A stretch of 64,000 nt of DNA from JBEKTY01 sp049515555 (lineage in GTDB: Bacteria; Planctomycetota; Planctomycetia; Pirellulales; Thermoguttaceae): NCBI GenBank assembly GCA_049515555.1, contig JBEKTY010000011.1, forward strand, positions 1-64,000, given 5' to 3'. This document shows positions 8,370 through 16,100 of the stretch, in pieces; position 1 is the stretch's first letter; each line of letters begins with the position of its first letter. The position numbers and the translations under genes are program-made. The notes beneath the pieces are model-generated. The model made no database searches. It saw nothing but the letters and a program-made list of their open reading frames with translations, and was not told where the DNA came from.

Positions 8370-8669
8370 CGCCGATATAACACACTGACGACCCGCCACA
8401 CAGCGCATTTGGAGGTTGGCGAGGGGATGTCGAGCCGTCTGTAGTTCTCACGCCCGAGAAAACAAGCCAGGTTCATGGCAAACACATTAAAGTTCTCCGG
8501 GCGTAACTATGGGAGCCGAGCGGGGCGTAGTAGGTGCCGTCCCGCCGCCGGACGATAATCCCCGCAACAGATCGGAGTCCCGCACCCCTTCGCGTCAGGT
8601 TTGGTGCATACCAAGGGAATCCCGCTCGAAGCCCTTCGCAGGCTCAACCGGCCTGCGAAGGGTTTTTTT
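8370..8669 (+). ncRNA. possible structured RNA ending in an intrinsic terminator
   Basis: No convincing reading frame exists between 8125 and 8863, yet a textbook terminator sits at 8632-8669. Upstream, a GATATAAC box (about 8373-8380) could be a -10, and the intervening sequence has paired elements: CGCCCGAGAA (8451-8460) can pair with TTCTCCGGGCG (about 8494-8504), enclosing GCCA-GGTTCA-TGGC. It matches none of the conserved cores I know for RNase P, tmRNA, SRP RNA or common riboswitches. It could be a free sRNA or a long leader attenuated before the receiver gene at 8864. Confidence 0.3.
8632..8669 (+). terminator. strong rho-independent terminator
   Basis: A perfect 11-bp stem, CCCTTCGCAGG (8632-8642) with CCTGCGAAGGG (8652-8662), a 9-base loop and seven T residues (8663-8669). 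It works on the + strand only. The nearest upstream CDS ends more than 500 bases before, which suggests a non-coding transcript ends here. Confidence 0.85.
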
Positions 8670-8676
8670 GCCGGTT

Positions 8677-8790
8677 TCCTTTCTTCTTTCGCATGGCGAA
8701 ATGGGGTCGGGTCTCATTTTCCGCGATTTTCCGCCGGGAGAAATGAGGGGAAATGAGACCCGACCCCATTTATTCCTTTCTTCTTTCGCA
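8677..8790. mobile_element. MITE-like hairpin flanked by 17-bp direct repeats
   Basis: Two 21-base arms in perfect inverted orientation (8699-8719 and 8751-8771; each contains GGGGTCGGGTCTC or its complement) enclose a 31-base loop. The 17-base sequence TCCTTTCTTCTTTCGCA stands immediately outside on both sides (8677-8693 and 8774-8790). The direct repeats look like a target duplication or the product of insertion between duplicated sequence. It has no coding capacity, so it would have to move in trans. Confidence 0.7.
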
Positions 8791-8863
8791 AAAAATGAGC
8801 TAAGCTTAAGATGACTCATCCATCGGAAAGGATTCCTCCTGTTCTTTTCTGTTCGGCGGAATA

Positions 8864-9241
8864 ATGAGAGTTCTCATCGCGGACGATGATCCTCTAAGCC
8901 GAGCCATGGTGGCGGTCCCGTTGCGGGCCATCTCCGGCGTGGAAGTGGTGGAAGTTGGGGACGGGACGCGAGCCTGGACCCGGCTGAGAAGCGAGTCCTT
9001 CGACGCCGCCATCATCGATTGGCAGATGCCCGGCAGGAACGGCCTGGACCTCGTCAAGGCGGCCCGTGCCCGCGATCCTGATTTGCCCCTGATCATGGTG
9101 ACGGCCGAAGCGGACAGGCAGCATGTCATCAATGCGATCAACGCCGGGGTCTCGGATTATCTGATCAAGCCGTTCTCTCCCAAGATGCTGTGGGAGAAGC
9201 TGAACAAGTTGCTCCAGCACGCCACCAGCACCAAGTCCTAG
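8864..9241 (+). CDS. single-domain response regulator (CheY-like)
   Basis: A 125-residue stand-alone receiver domain. The acidic pocket DDD (residues 7-9), phosphoacceptor Asp52 in AAIIDWQMPGRNG, Thr80 in IMVTA and Lys102 in YLIKPFSP are all in place, so it should be phosphorylated by a histidine kinase or transfer phosphate. There is no output domain. No kinase is encoded next to it; the nearest signalling protein is the PAS/GAF/receiver gene at 1575-3320. It lies just after the hairpin element at 8677-8790 and ends with a short TCC-TAG tail before another repeat. Confidence 0.9.
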   Translation: MRVLIADDDPLSRAMVAVPLRAISGVEVVEVGDGTRAWTRLRSESFDAAIIDWQMPGRNGLDLVKAARARDPDLPLIMVTAEADRQHVINAINAGVSDYLIKPFSPKMLWEKLNKLLQHATSTKS

Positions 9242-9295
9242 CGGCAGTAACCCCACCCCCCCCCAGCGCCGAACGATCGGCGTGCGGCCACTCCC

Positions 9296-9421
9296 GTAAT
9301 CGTTCACGCGTCTGCGTCAAAGTAGCAGGCACACTCCGTGTGCCGTCCGCTGAAGCGGGAAAAGGTATGGCGGACGGCACACGGAGTGTGGCGTGCTACC
9401 TTCGATGCGGCGAACGGTTAC
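9296..9421. mobile_element. GTAGCAGGCACAC element with terminal inverted repeats
   Basis: The most complete copy of the family: left terminus GTAATCGTTCAC (9296-9307), right terminus GCGAACGGTTAC (9410-9421; 10 of 12 complementary), and internally two GGCACAC-GTGTGCC palindromes in opposed orientation. The terminal repeats suggest a non-autonomous mobile element and not only a terminator hairpin. Confidence 0.7.
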
Positions 9422-9449
9422 AGCACTCCATTTCCCCGCCCAGATGATG

Positions 9450-9455
9450 TACAAT
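9450..9455 (+). promoter_or_regulatory. -10-like TACAAT before the 9470 gene
   Basis: TACAAT at 9450-9455, only about 15 bases before the chosen ATG, so the transcript would have a very short leader. The same GTACAAT-type box is found before the PQQ gene at 16809 and before ftsH. Confidence 0.4.
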
Positions 9456-9469
9456 CTCCCGTCAAGACC

Positions 9470-10480
9470 ATGTGTAATGACGGCAAAGAATACGCTCCGC
9501 CCTGGAAGAGCTGGCTGACTACGGCCGGCCTGGTCTTTCTCGGCGTGACACTGGGGGCCCTGGTGGCGGCCAGTTTGGTCGCACCTGGGCCGCCGCGGTC
9601 GGCCCACGAGGAATTAGCCCGGCCCGTCGAACCGCAGCCACCCAAGCCGAGCGGCTCCCCCGGCCCGCCGGCGCACCAGGGCCCGGGGGCCAAGGCTCCC
9701 GGCTTCCTTCTCCCGCTTACGGGAGAGGGGCAGGGGGTGAGGGCAGTCGGGCCGCCGCGCTCGCCGGCCAACGAGGCCCGGCCGGCCGGCGCGGCGCCCA
9801 GCCCCGGCCAGACGCCAGTGCCACCCGGCGAAAGCTCCGCGGGCCCGCTGACACACCAGGCGCCGACTGCCCGGCAGGGCGAACCTCCGGCCTCGGCCCA
9901 GATCAACTTCAGTCCCGAAAAACCACAAGCGGAAGACGCCCTTAAGCGGGCGGCGTTTGCCCGGGCCGCGCTGGCTGCCAGAATCGCCATGGCCGACCGC
10001 AATCTGGCCGCCGCCAGACGCCAGCTCGAAACGGCCGCGGCCAACGCCCAGGATCAGGCCGACCAGACGCAACTGGAGCGGCTCCAGATCATCCATGAAA
10101 ACCTGGCTGAGTTTTGGAAAGGGGTTCATGCGGCCGTGGCCAAGCTGCAGCCCGTGGAAGAACTGGAACTGAAGGACACCCGGGTGGTAGTGGTGGAGGC
10201 CAGCCGCGACGAATTAACGGTGCACGTCTACGGGCGGAATCAGAGTTACCGCGTGGAAGCGATGCCCATGCCGCTCATTTCGGCGATTTGCAAACAGGCC
10301 TTCGCCCGTACGCCCGGCTCGAAGATCATCGTGGGCACGTTCCTGGCGATGGACCGGCAGGGAGACCGCCGGGAAGCCCGGCAGCTCTGGCAGGAGGCGG
10401 CCAATGCCGGGGAGCAGCAGCCCCGGCAATTGATGCCCGAGCTGGATGTTCCCATCCCACCCACGGGTCGAAGGCGCTGA
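9470..10480 (+). CDS. membrane-anchored protein of unknown function
   Basis: A 336-residue protein with one N-terminal membrane helix (residues about 16-40, TTAGLVFLGVTLGALVAASL) and no cleavage site, so probably anchored with the bulk outside the cytoplasm. Residues 45-145 are Pro/Gly/Ala-rich and include a stretch translated from a CTCCCGCTTACGGGAGAGGG repeat (9704-9745; FLLPLTGEGQGV). Residues about 150-220 are helical (RAALAARIAMADRNLAAARR) and about 220-330 form a compact domain (VEELELKDTRVVVVEASRDE). No family recognised. The ATG at 9470 is preferred over 9338, whose extra residues are read through a mobile repeat. It ends 246 bases before imuA. Confidence 0.65.
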   Translation: MCNDGKEYAPPWKSWLTTAGLVFLGVTLGALVAASLVAPGPPRSAHEELARPVEPQPPKPSGSPGPPAHQGPGAKAPGFLLPLTGEGQGVRAVGPPRSPANEARPAGAAPSPGQTPVPPGESSAGPLTHQAPTARQGEPPASAQINFSPEKPQAEDALKRAAFARAALAARIAMADRNLAAARRQLETAAANAQDQADQTQLERLQIIHENLAEFWKGVHAAVAKLQPVEELELKDTRVVVVEASRDELTVHVYGRNQSYRVEAMPMPLISAICKQAFARTPGSKIIVGTFLAMDRQGDRREARQLWQEAANAGEQQPRQLMPELDVPIPPTGRRR

Positions 10481-10507
10481 CGCCGCTGGCGGCTTCGCCG
10501 CCCATCC

Positions 10508-10637
10508 AAAGTAGCAGGCACACTCCGTGTGCCGTCCGCCATGCCTTTTTCGGCAAACGGCACACGGAGTGTGCCTGCTACATTTTTCCGCTTCAGCGGA
10601 CGGCACACGGAGTGTGGCGTGCTACCATGAACGGATT
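10508..10637. repeat. GTAGCAGGCACAC element, triple palindrome
   Basis: Three GGCACAC/GTGTGCC palindromes in alternating orientation between the 9470 gene and imuA, starting AAAGTAGCAGGCACAC and ending GTGCTACCATGAACGG. Confidence 0.85.
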
Positions 10638-10683
10638 TTTCCCAAGTCTTTGCCGCGCCGCTGCCGATATCCCGGTTGACGGC

Positions 10684-10702
10684 TGTACGATACATGGGTA
10701 CA
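10684..10702. promoter_or_regulatory. TGTAC-N9-GTACA inverted repeat before imuA
   Basis: A perfect 5-9-5 inverted repeat (TGTAC at 10684-10688, GTACA at 10698-10702), 24 bases before the imuA start and overlapping -10-like sequence (CACTATA, 10701-10707). imuA-imuB-dnaE2 cassettes are usually LexA-controlled. The planctomycete LexA site is not known to me, so assigning this as the SOS operator is speculative. Confidence 0.3.
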
Positions 10703-10725
10703 CTATAGGCGGAGGGCCAGGATGC

Positions 10726-11397
10726 ATGTCTGGCAATGGTTGCTGCCACACCCGGGTCGAGGCCTTGCGCGCGGAAATGGCACGGTTCGCGGGCAGCCCG
10801 CGGCGGGGCGGGGCCCCCTCGATCTCCAGCGGTTGTGCGGCCCTGGACCAATTGCTGCCGGAACAAGGCTTTCGCGGCGGGACACTGGTCGAGTGGCTGG
10901 CCGCTGGGGCGGGCACGGGGGCGGCGACGTTGGCCTTAAAGACCGCCGCCCAGGCCTGCCGCCACGACGGGAGATTGATGGTGCTGGATCGGGCGGGCGA
11001 GTTCTATCCGCCGGCGGCCGTGCGTTTCGGCATCGACCCGGCCCGCTTGATCGTGGTTCATGCCCACAACACGGCCGACCACCATTGGGCCCTGGACCAG
11101 GCCCTGCGTTGTCCCGCTGTCGCGGCCACGGTGGCTTGGCCGGACGCAGGGGGCGGAAAACTCGACGGCCGGACCTTCCGCCGGCTGCAATTGGCGGTCG
11201 AGGAAGGGGGCGGCCTGGGACTGCTGCTCCGGCCCGAAACCCTGCGGCATGAGCCCTCCTGGGCCGACGTCCGATTGCTCGTCGAGTCCCTGCCCGGCGC
11301 GTCGCCCTCCGGCAGGAAGCGGCGGTTGAGGATTTTCGTGCTCCGCTGCCGCGGCAGCGGCGGCGGGCGCCACATCGAAGTGAAAATCGGCCCATAA
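10726..11397 (+). CDS. imuA: ImuA-like RecA-fold protein of the translesion mutasome
   Basis: A 223-residue protein resembling ImuA, the RecA-like accessory factor that works with ImuB and DnaE2 in damage-induced mutagenesis. Visible features are an N-terminal basic helix (TRVEALRAEMARF), SGCAALDQLLPEQGFRGGTLVEWL, which is the typical ImuA/RecA-like entry into the core fold, and the C-terminal LRIFVLRCRG. The P-loop region (GAGTGAATLAL) is degenerate, as is usual for ImuA. The ATG at 10726 has a GGAGGG ribosome site at 10711-10716. imuB follows after a perfect palindrome, and dnaE2 after imuB, so the three form one cassette. Confidence 0.8.
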   Translation: MSGNGCCHTRVEALRAEMARFAGSPRRGGAPSISSGCAALDQLLPEQGFRGGTLVEWLAAGAGTGAATLALKTAAQACRHDGRLMVLDRAGEFYPPAAVRFGIDPARLIVVHAHNTADHHWALDQALRCPAVAATVAWPDAGGGKLDGRTFRRLQLAVEEGGGLGLLLRPETLRHEPSWADVRLLVESLPGASPSGRKRRLRIFVLRCRGSGGGRHIEVKIGP

Positions 11398-11411
11398 GAA
11401 AAGATGTATGG

Positions 11412-11467
11412 AAAGTAGCAGGCACACGGAGTGTGCCTGCTACTTTGGCGAAGGCGCGTGAACGGTC
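11412..11467. repeat. perfect 35-bp palindrome between imuA and imuB
   Basis: AAAGTAGCAGGCACAC (11412-11427), a 3-base loop, and its exact complement (11431-11446), followed by the family's right end CGTGAACGGTC (11457-11467). With A and T tracts on its two ends, it could also act as a bidirectional terminator, which would weaken imuA-imuB read-through. Confidence 0.9.
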
Positions 11468-11478
11468 AGGAAAAGAAT

Positions 11479-12999
11479 ATGAAACGCATTTTGTGTCTAT
11501 GGTTGCCGGGGCTTGAAGCCGCTGGCGGCTTGGCACCGACGCTTGCGGATTGGCAAGATCCCCATGCGGGCCGCCGGGCACTGGAGGCCGTGGCCCGCCG
11601 CTGCCTGCGCTATAGCCCGCTGGTCGGCCTGGAAGCGGCGCCGGCCCCCACCAGCCTGTTCGTGGACCTGACGGGCGTCGCCGCGCTGTTTGGCGGCGAA
11701 GCGGCACTGGCCGAGCGGATCGTCCGCCGCACGACTGTCCGGCGGACGGCCGCCGGCGGATTGGCCGTTCGGGCGGCCGTGGCCGACACGCTCGGCGCCG
11801 CCTGGGCGGTGACGCATTTTGGGAAGGCGGAAGGCGGAAGGGGGAAGGCGGAAGGAGAAAGGGGGAAGGCGGAAGGCGGAAGGGGGAAGGCGGAAGGAGA
11901 CATTCGGACTTCGGGAGGCAACACAGAGAGAGGCCAGAGGATCGGATTTCCGCCTTCCGCCCTCCGCCTTCCGCCTTCCGCCTTGTTCCTGGTTCCTCCC
12001 GGCGAAACGCTCGCTTGGCTTCGGCCGCTGCCGGTCGAGGCCCTGCGACTCTCGGCGGCGGTTATGGCGGTGCTAAACCAACTGGGCGTGCGGCGGGTCG
12101 AGCAGTTGGAAGCGATCCCCCGCCGGGAGTTTTCCGCGCGGTTCGGGCCGGAACTGCTGGCCGCCTGGGACCGGGCGACCGGCCGGCTGGGCGAGCCGTT
12201 TCCAGCCTACGCCCCGCCGCCGCAACTGGCCGCCCGGTGGACCCCCGAATCACCCACCGCCCGGCGGGAAACGATCGAAGCGGCCTTCGAGCGCCTGGCC
12301 CGGAAGATCGCGGCCGGTTTGAGCCGCAGCGGCCGCGGGGCGACGCAGTTGGAATGCCGCTTGGAATGCACCGCCGGCGGTCCCTTGCAGTTGTCGGTGG
12401 GCCTGTTTCAGCCGACGGCCCGGCCGCGGTACATCGTCGATCTGCTCCGGCTCCGCTTCGACGCCGCGCGGCTGCCCGGTGCGGTGCGGTCAGTACACCT
12501 GGCCGTCACGCTCAGCGCCCCGCTGGAACTGCGGCAGCAGGAGTTGTTCGCCCGTGGGTCGCCCCGCCGCAACCCGCGGCATCTGGCGGGACTGATCGAT
12601 CGGCTCAGCAACCGGCTGGGCCGCCAGATGGTGCTGGGGGTGCGGCTGGTTCCCGACGCCCAGCCGGAGCTGGCCTGCCGGTATGTGCCGATGGTGGCGG
12701 GGGTTGCCCGCCGTCGCGGATCGAGCTCGGCCGTGCCGGCGGAAGATGCGCCGCGCCCTTTGCGGTTGTTGCGGCGGCCGCTACTGTTGCCGGCCGGCAT
12801 TGCCGCGGCCTTGTGCCTTGCCGGCAGCCAGCACCAGGTTGTGCGAACGTGGGGGCCGGAGCGGATTGAAACGGGCTGGTGGCGGGGACCCGCGGCCGCA
12901 CGCGATTATTACCGCCTCGAGACGGCCGCCGGCCGACGCTTCTGGGCCTTTCGGCGTTTGGGCGACGACCGCTGGTTTTTGCACGGGATTTTTGATTAG
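11479..12999 (+). CDS. imuB: ImuB-like Y-family polymerase homologue (DNA repair nucleotidyltransferase)
   Basis: A 506-residue member of the ImuB branch of the Y family, which bridges ImuA, DnaE2 and the sliding clamp and lacks a working polymerase site. It begins with the typical KRILCLWLPGL; SLFVDLTGVAALFGGE matches the palm region, LNQLGVRRVEQLEAIPR the helix-hairpin-helix, and WGPERIETGWWRG-x-YYRLET the conserved C terminus. Residues about 114-172 are foreign: GKAEGGRGKAEGERGKAEGG on one side and FPPSALRLPPSAL on the other are translations of the GGCGGAAGG repeat and its reverse complement (11818-11993), inserted in frame. ImuB proteins normally have no such segment. Downstream comes a 105-bp inverted-repeat element, then dnaE2. 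Confidence 0.85.
   Translation: MKRILCLWLPGLEAAGGLAPTLADWQDPHAGRRALEAVARRCLRYSPLVGLEAAPAPTSLFVDLTGVAALFGGEAALAERIVRRTTVRRTAAGGLAVRAAVADTLGAAWAVTHFGKAEGGRGKAEGERGKAEGGRGKAEGDIRTSGGNTERGQRIGFPPSALRLPPSALFLVPPGETLAWLRPLPVEALRLSAAVMAVLNQLGVRRVEQLEAIPRREFSARFGPELLAAWDRATGRLGEPFPAYAPPPQLAARWTPESPTARRETIEAAFERLARKIAAGLSRSGRGATQLECRLECTAGGPLQLSVGLFQPTARPRYIVDLLRLRFDAARLPGAVRSVHLAVTLSAPLELRQQELFARGSPRRNPRHLAGLIDRLSNRLGRQMVLGVRLVPDAQPELACRYVPMVAGVARRRGSSSAVPAEDAPRPLRLLRRPLLLPAGIAAALCLAGSQHQVVRTWGPERIETGWWRGPAAARDYYRLETAAGRRFWAFRRLGDDRWFLHGIFD
11818..11993. repeat. GGCGGAAGG low-complexity hairpin inside imuB
   Basis: Positions 11820-11902 are runs of GGAAGGCGGAAGGGGGAA and 11948-11985 are the reverse-complement runs (TTCCGCCTTCCGCCCTCCGC), separated by about 45 bases. 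The whole insert keeps the imuB frame. The same composition occurs in dnaE2 (15806-15835, 15885-15902, 16285-16330) and after fliG (62886-62955). Confidence 0.85.
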
Positions 13000-13003
13000 C
13001 CGC

Positions 13004-13108
13004 GATTATTCACCGAGGCTCGTAGTGACCCGATTTATCGGGTCTGGAGAGTGTGAACAGGTCAAGAACCGCATGAATGCGGTCACTACGAACGATTGGT
13101 GAATAATC
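13004..13108. mobile_element. 105-bp MITE-like inverted-repeat element between imuB and dnaE2
   Basis: Left arm GATTATTCACC (13004-13014) plus TCGTAGTGACC (13020-13030) is perfectly matched by right arm GGTCACTACGA (13081-13091) plus GGTGAATAATC (13098-13108). Two small hairpins lie inside the arms (CCCGATTTATCGGG and CCGCATGAATGCGG). It has no coding capacity and splits the cassette 24 bases before the dnaE2 ATG. Confidence 0.85.
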
Positions 13109-13131
13109 CGGGTTAGGGCCTGAAAAAACAG

Positions 13132-16100
13132 ATGTCCTACGCCGAGCTTCACGCCAAGTCGAACTTCTCTTTTCTGGAAGGCGCCTCGCACCCGGAGGAG
13201 TTGGTCCGCCGCGCGGCGGAACTCGGCTATACGGCCCTGGCCGTGACCGACCGCAACAGCCTGGCCGGGGTTGTCCGGGCCCACGTGGCGGCCAAAGAGG
13301 CGGGATTGAAGTTGGTGATCGGCGCGGAAATCACCCCCGCCGACGCCCCGCCGGTGGTCCTGTGGGCGACCGATCGGGCCGCCTACGGCCGGCTGGCGCG
13401 GCTGATCACCCGTGGCCGCCGCCGGGCGGAAAAAGGCCAGTGCCGGCTCCTGTTCCGCGACGTTGCCGAACATGCCCAGGGGCTGCTGGCCGGCATTGTA
13501 ACCAATTGTAAATTGCAAATTGCAAATTACAAATTGCAAAATACGGAGGGTGGCACGTCCCTGAGCGCAGCGAAGGGCGTGGTTTCCAGAGGCGCCCAAG
13601 ATCCTCACCCATTTCCCCTCACCCTAGCCCTCTCCCGGAGGGAGAGGGGACCGGCGAGAACCATCTCCCAATCGTGCCGCAGCGGCACGAGGGAGAGGGG
13701 ACCGGCGCGGGCCCTGCCCGCTTACCGTGATCTGTTCGGCGATCGCGGCTATCTACTGGCCGAGCTGCACTACGGCGGCGACGACCGGCGGCGGCTGGAG
13801 TGCCTGGTCCGCCTGTCGCGGCGTTACGCCCTGCCGCTGGCGGCCGCCGGCGACGTGCATTATCACGTACCCCAGCGGCAGGCGCTGGGCGACGTGCTGA
13901 CGGCGCTGCGTTGCGGCTCGACTGTGGCGGCGTCCCCGGGGCGGCTGTTCCGCAATGCCCAGCGCTGCTTGAAATCGCCCGCGGAGATGGCCGTACGCTT
14001 CGCCCCCGCGCCGCAGGCCATCTGCCATGCGCTTGAGATTGCCGGTCGCACGGCGTTTTCGCTGGATGAATTGCGTTACGAGTATCCCGAGGAATTGGCC
14101 CCGCCGGGCCGCACGCCGGCCGAATACCTGGCGGAGCAGACCCTTTTGGGCGCCCGCCGGCGCTATCCCGCCGGCGTTCCCGAGAGGATTGAGCGGCTCC
14201 TGGAGCACGAGCTGCGGCTGATCGAGGAGCTGCATTACGAGGCCTATTTTCTGACCGTGTGGGACCTGGTGTGCTTTGCCCGGCGGCGGGGCATCCTCTG
14301 CCAGGGCCGCGGCTCGGCGGCCAACTCGGCCGTCTGCTTCTGCCTGGGCATTACCGCCGTCGATCCGCAGCGGATGGACGTGCTCTTCGAGCGTTTCGTC
14401 AGCCGGGAGCGGAACGAAGCCCCGGACATCGACGTCGATTTCGAGCACGAGCGGCGGGAGGAAGTGCTGCAATATTTGTACGCCAAGTACGGCCGCGAGC
14501 GGGCCGGCATGACGGCCGAGGTAATCACCTATCGCCCCCGCTCGGCGGTCCGCGACGTGGGGCGGGCCCTGGGGCTGCCGCCGCCGCAGATCGACCGGCT
14601 GGCCCGGCGGCTCGAGCATTTCGTTCACGGGGACTGTCCCAATTTTTGCGGCGGTGATGGGCCAGACCTGCGGAAAGGCGGGGGGGACGGCGAAAATGGG
14701 ACTGTCCCCTTCGACGAGCCCGATCTGCCCGCCCGCTGCCGCGAGGCGGGGCTCGATCCCGATTGCGGCCCGGGCCGGCAGTTGATCGAACTGGTGGGGC
14801 AACTGGCCGGTTTCCCCCGGCACCTCTCGCAGCACACCGGCGGCATGGTCATTACCCGCGGGCCGCTGTGCGAGCTGGTGCCCATCGAAAACGCGGCCAT
14901 GCCCGAGCGGACCGTCATCCAATGGAACAAAGACGACCTGGACGAGCTGGGCATCCTCAAGGTGGACTGCCTGGCGCTGGGCATGCTCACGGCGCTGGGC
15001 AAGTGTTTCGCCCTGGTCGAGCGGCATGCCGGGCGGCGGCTCACGCTGGCCGACGTTCCCGAGGGCGACGCCGGCGTGTATGCCATGATCTGCCGGGCCG
15101 ACACGATGGGCGTGTTCCAGATCGAGAGCCGGGCCCAGATGAGCATGCTCACCCGGCTCCGCCCGCAGTGCTTCCACGACCTGGTGATCGAGGTGGCCAT
15201 TGTGCGGCCCGGCCCGATCCAGGGCAACATGGTCCATCCCTATCTCCGCCGCCGCAACGGCGAGGAGCCGGTCGAGTATCCCAACGCGGTGGTTCGCCGG
15301 GTACTGGAGAAGACCCTCGGCGTGCCGCTGTTCCAGGAGCAGGCGATGCGGCTGGCGGTCGAGGCGGCGGGCTTTACGCCCGGCGAGGCCGATCAGCTCC
15401 GCCGGGCCATGGGCGCCTGGCGCCGCCCGGGCCTGATCGATCGGTTTCGCCAGAAGCTGCTGGACGGCATGTCCGCCCGCGGCTTCAGCCCCCAGTATGC
15501 CGAGGCGGTTTTCCAGCAGATTCGCGGTTTCGGCGAATATGGCTTTCCCGAGTCGCACGCCGCCAGTTTCGCCCTGCTGGTGTACGTCTCGGCCTGGCTG
15601 AAGTGTCACTACCCGGCGGCCTTCACCGCGGCCTTATTGAACAGCCAGCCGCTGGGGTTCTATGCCCCGGCCCAGTTGGTCCGCAACGCCCGGGAGCACG
15701 GCATCCAAGTGCTGCCGGCGGACGTTAACTCCAGTCAGTGGGACTGCACGCTGGAAGGCGGGGGACTGTCCCAATTTTCGTCCGACGAAAATGGGACTGT
15801 TCCCTTCAAGGCGGAAGGCGGAAGGGGGAAGGCGGGGGACTGTCCCGATTTTCGTCCGACGAAAATGGGACTGTCCCCTTCAAGGTGGAAGGCGGAAGGC
15901 GCTGCAGTGCGCCTGGGCTTTCGCATGATTAACGGCCTGGGCCGGGCCTGCGTCGAGCAGATCGTGCGGGCCCGCGGCGAGCAGGAGTTCCGCTCGCTCG
16001 ATGATTTCGCGCGGCGCACGCAACTTTCCCGCCCCTTGCTCGTGCGGCTGGCGCATGCCGGAACGTTCGGCTCCTTGGGGCTGGACCGCCGCCAATCCTT

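Noticed and set aside
8509..8814. 101-residue frame over the terminator and hairpin element
   Set aside because: It runs through an intrinsic terminator and a MITE-like hairpin and has no protein-like pattern.
10684..10702. Firm call of a LexA box before imuA
   Set aside because: The inverted repeat does not match the SOS boxes I know from other phyla and no lexA gene is present for comparison, so it is listed only as a low-confidence site.
13753..15609. 618-residue minus-strand frame opposite dnaE2
   Set aside because: Antisense shadow with low-complexity composition and no start context.
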